Source: CAZRDB01 sp964598695
GTDB taxonomy: Bacteria; Armatimonadota; Zipacnadia; UBA1398
DNA: 13,653 nucleotides
Assembly: GCA_964598695.1 (NCBI GenBank)
Contig: CAZRDB010000140.1
Coordinates: forward strand, 1 to 13,653
Direction: 5' to 3'
A model generated the notes under the pieces. The model did no database searches. It worked only from the letters and a program-made list of their open reading frames with translations, and was not told where the DNA came from. The position numbers were made by a program, and so were the translations under genes. This document shows positions 11,913 through 13,653 of this stretch, piece after piece (the stretch's first letter is position 1; the number at the start of each line of letters is the position of its first letter).

Positions 11913-13653
11913 ATGGCTGCGCGACCGCAATCGGAGCTACGGATCTCCTGGCGCGTGGGAGTGCCGCACTACCAGAGCGACGAGGCGTTCGCCGATCTCC
12001 TCGCTCTCGTGCGCGCCAACCTCGACTGGCTCGACGAGATCGCCCTCTTCGAGACCGTCACCCACCACCTGTACATCCCCCTGGAGGAGTTCGCCGCGCG
12101 ATCGGCGCTGCTGGCGCGTCGGATCGAGGCGACCCGGGCCGCCGGCGTCCCGAGCGTCGGCGTCAACGTGCTGACAACGATCGGCCACATCAACGAGGCC
12201 TGGGAGACGATGCCGCCCCTGCCGTTCCAGCCGATGGTCGGCCACGACGGCGCCGTCTCGCGCGGCTGCGCCTGCCCCCAGACGCCCGAACTGCGCGCCT
12301 ACCTCCGGGCGAAGTACAGCTTCGTCGTCGACGCGCATCCCGACTTCATCTGGATCGACGACGACCTCCGCATGCACAACCACGGAGTCGCGTGGGCCTG
12401 CTTCTGCCCCACCTGCCTCGCCCTCTTCTCCGACCGCACCGGCATGGCGTGGGAGCGCCAGAGCCTCGTCGACGCGCTCGACGCTCCCGAGGGCGGCGAC
12501 CTGCGCGCCGCCTGGGTCCAGCACAACGCCGACGCCATCTCCGCGCTGCTCTCCGAGGTCTCCGCGTACATCCGCGCCCTCGCCCCGACCACGCGCGTCG
12601 GGCTGATGACCTGCGGCGCCGGCGATCTGTACGCCGGCGCCCAGACCTCCCGCTGGATGCGCGACCTCGGCGCGACCAAGCTGCGGCCGGGCGGCGGCTT
12701 CTACACCGACGCGACCCCCGGCGGCATGGTCGGCAAGGCCCTCGACTGCGGCCGTGGCGCTCGCGCCGTCCACTCCCTCCGCGCCGTCGGCGACATCCAG
12801 TACGAGCTGGAGAACTTCCCCTATCAGAAGCTGCGGAAGTCCGCCACCGCGCTCCTCGCCGAGTGTACCGCCGCCCTCGCGACGGGCTGCAACGGCGTCG
12901 CGCTCAACATGCTGCCGATGTGGGGCGGGCCCTACGACGACTGCGCGGCATTCCTCCCGCGCCTGCGACGGATCCGCCCCACGTGGGAGGCGCTCGTCGC
13001 CGAGACCCGCGGGCTGCCGACCGCCGGCCTGTGGGCCGCTTGGCACCCCGGGCGCCTCGCGCGCCGATCCGCGCCGACCGGCGAGGGCTGGTTCGCCCAC
13101 CTCCACGACCACGGGATGGATGTCCCTTTCGCCCTCGCCGCCATCGGCCTGCCCTTCTGCCTCGAGCCCTGGGAGGGCGCGCGGCCCCCGGGCTGTGCGA
13201 CCGTGCTCTCCGGCTCCGTCGCCGAGGCATTCACCGAGCAGGAGCTGCGGGTGATCCTCGCGGGCGGCGTCCTGCTCGACTCCGCGGCCCTCGAACTGCT
13301 CACCGCGCGGGGCCTGGGCGAGCTGGCGGGCGTGCGCGTCGCGCGGAGGATCGACAACGGCGCGATGGAGCAGTTCACCGACGACCCGCTCAACGGGCTC
13401 CATGCCGGCGGGATCCGCGATGCGCGGATCGAGTTCTGGGGTGACGCCCGGGGCCAGGCCGATGTCCTCGAGCCGGTCGCCGACGGCGTGCGGGTGGTCG
13501 CCGAGCTGCGGGACTACTTCCGGCGTCCCTTGGGGCCGTGCCTCACCGCCTACGAGAACCCCCTCGGCGGTCGCGTGGCCGTGCTGGGGTACGCCCCCTG
13601 GAGGTTCCTCGAGTCGGTCGCCAAGCGCGCGCAGATCCTGGAGATCGCCGACT
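11913..13653 (+). CDS. Glycoside-hydrolase-like TIM-barrel protein with GH42-type C-terminal region, truncated at the window edge
   Basis: At least 580 residues, open at the right edge. ATG 11913 has GGAGG 5 nt upstream. There is no signal peptide, so it is probably cytoplasmic. The first about 375 residues read like a sugar-hydrolase barrel: alternating strands (ISWRVGVPHY, IALFETVTHH, SVGVNVLTTIGHI), WIDDDLRMHNHG (147-158), RVGLMTCGAGD (228-237), KLRPGGGF, and IQYELENFPYQK (295-306), whose Glu residues sit where barrel glycosidases often carry catalytic acids. From about 400 a Rossmann-like region (TVLSGSVAEAFTEQELRVIL, then GGVLLDSAALELLTARGLGEL) resembles the trimerisation domain of GH42 beta-galactosidases. 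A tight Cys set CFCPTC (163-168) follows the IDDD motif and may bind metal. Similar uncharacterised proteins occur in Planctomycetota and Armatimonadota. Substrate and catalytic residues are not established. Downstream partners lie outside the window. Confidence 0.78.
   Translation, partial: MAARPQSELRISWRVGVPHYQSDEAFADLLALVRANLDWLDEIALFETVTHHLYIPLEEFAARSALLARRIEATRAAGVPSVGVNVLTTIGHINEAWETMPPLPFQPMVGHDGAVSRGCACPQTPELRAYLRAKYSFVVDAHPDFIWIDDDLRMHNHGVAWACFCPTCLALFSDRTGMAWERQSLVDALDAPEGGDLRAAWVQHNADAISALLSEVSAYIRALAPTTRVGLMTCGAGDLYAGAQTSRWMRDLGATKLRPGGGFYTDATPGGMVGKALDCGRGARAVHSLRAVGDIQYELENFPYQKLRKSATALLAECTAALATGCNGVALNMLPMWGGPYDDCAAFLPRLRRIRPTWEALVAETRGLPTAGLWAAWHPGRLARRSAPTGEGWFAHLHDHGMDVPFALAAIGLPFCLEPWEGARPPGCATVLSGSVAEAFTEQELRVILAGGVLLDSAALELLTARGLGELAGVRVARRIDNGAMEQFTDDPLNGLHAGGIRDARIEFWGDARGQADVLEPVADGVRVVAELRDYFRRPLGPCLTAYENPLGGRVAVLGYAPWRFLESVAKRAQILEIAD

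Noticed and set aside
11937..13403. 488-codon minus-strand frame and a 577-codon plus-strand frame (11711-13444) over the hydrolase-like gene
   Set aside because: Low-complexity, Arg/Gly/Ala-rich products without motifs. The plus-strand frame from 11913 gives coherent barrel-like protein and a good ribosome site.

Overview
This window is GC-rich bacterial DNA (visually about 70% G+C) from a draft or metagenome-type assembly, since it contains a run of 10 N at 7389-7398. No rRNA, tRNA, CRISPR array, transposase or phage gene was seen. The gene mix is a siroheme-linked heme operon with an AhbC-type radical SAM enzyme, a CobA-HemD fusion, an ECF sigma / zinc anti-sigma pair, and a sugar-hydrolase-like protein of a kind common in Planctomycetota, Armatimonadota and related phyla. 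That suggests an uncultured lineage of this sort, but the phylum cannot be fixed from this window.

Left part, 1-6336, all minus strand. Tetrapyrrole genes run in transcription order hemA (glutamyl-tRNA reductase), cobA-hemD (uroporphyrinogen-III methyltransferase/synthase fusion), ahbC/nirJ-like radical SAM, sirC (precorrin-2 dehydrogenase) and hemB (cut by the left edge). A TTGACA-17-GATAAG promoter lies upstream of hemA. Together they cover glutamyl-tRNA to sirohydrochlorin plus a later siroheme-to-heme (or heme d1) step. hemC is not in the cluster, and ahbA, ahbB, ahbD and a chelatase are not seen. Upstream, on the same strand, lies argF (ornithine carbamoyltransferase) with its own probable promoter.

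Middle part, 6428-8526, minus strand. A compact stress-response unit is transcribed as follows: an exported Cys-rich repeat protein, a GC-rich hairpin, an ECF sigma factor, a zinc-finger (HxxxCxxC) anti-sigma factor with one membrane helix, and a membrane-anchored protein resembling the Spy/CnrX heavy-metal sensor class with a Cys-rich tail. The last three genes overlap by ATGA. The anti-sigma gene is broken in this assembly by about 127 bp of contig-end material plus N. Removing it at a shared 9-bp sequence restores a clean 150-residue protein. This unit is the most interesting part of the window, and metal or thiol sensing is the leading hypothesis.

Right part. Divergent from the Cys-rich gene is a soluble hybrid histidine kinase (three PAS-like regions, HisKA, ATPase, C-terminal receiver; 8765-11038, plus). 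Convergent to it is a secreted protein of unknown function (11053-11727, minus). Divergent from that is a large glycoside-hydrolase-like protein running off the right edge (11913-13653, plus). Intergenic stretches are all shorter than 300 bp; notable hairpins and promoter-like motifs are listed.
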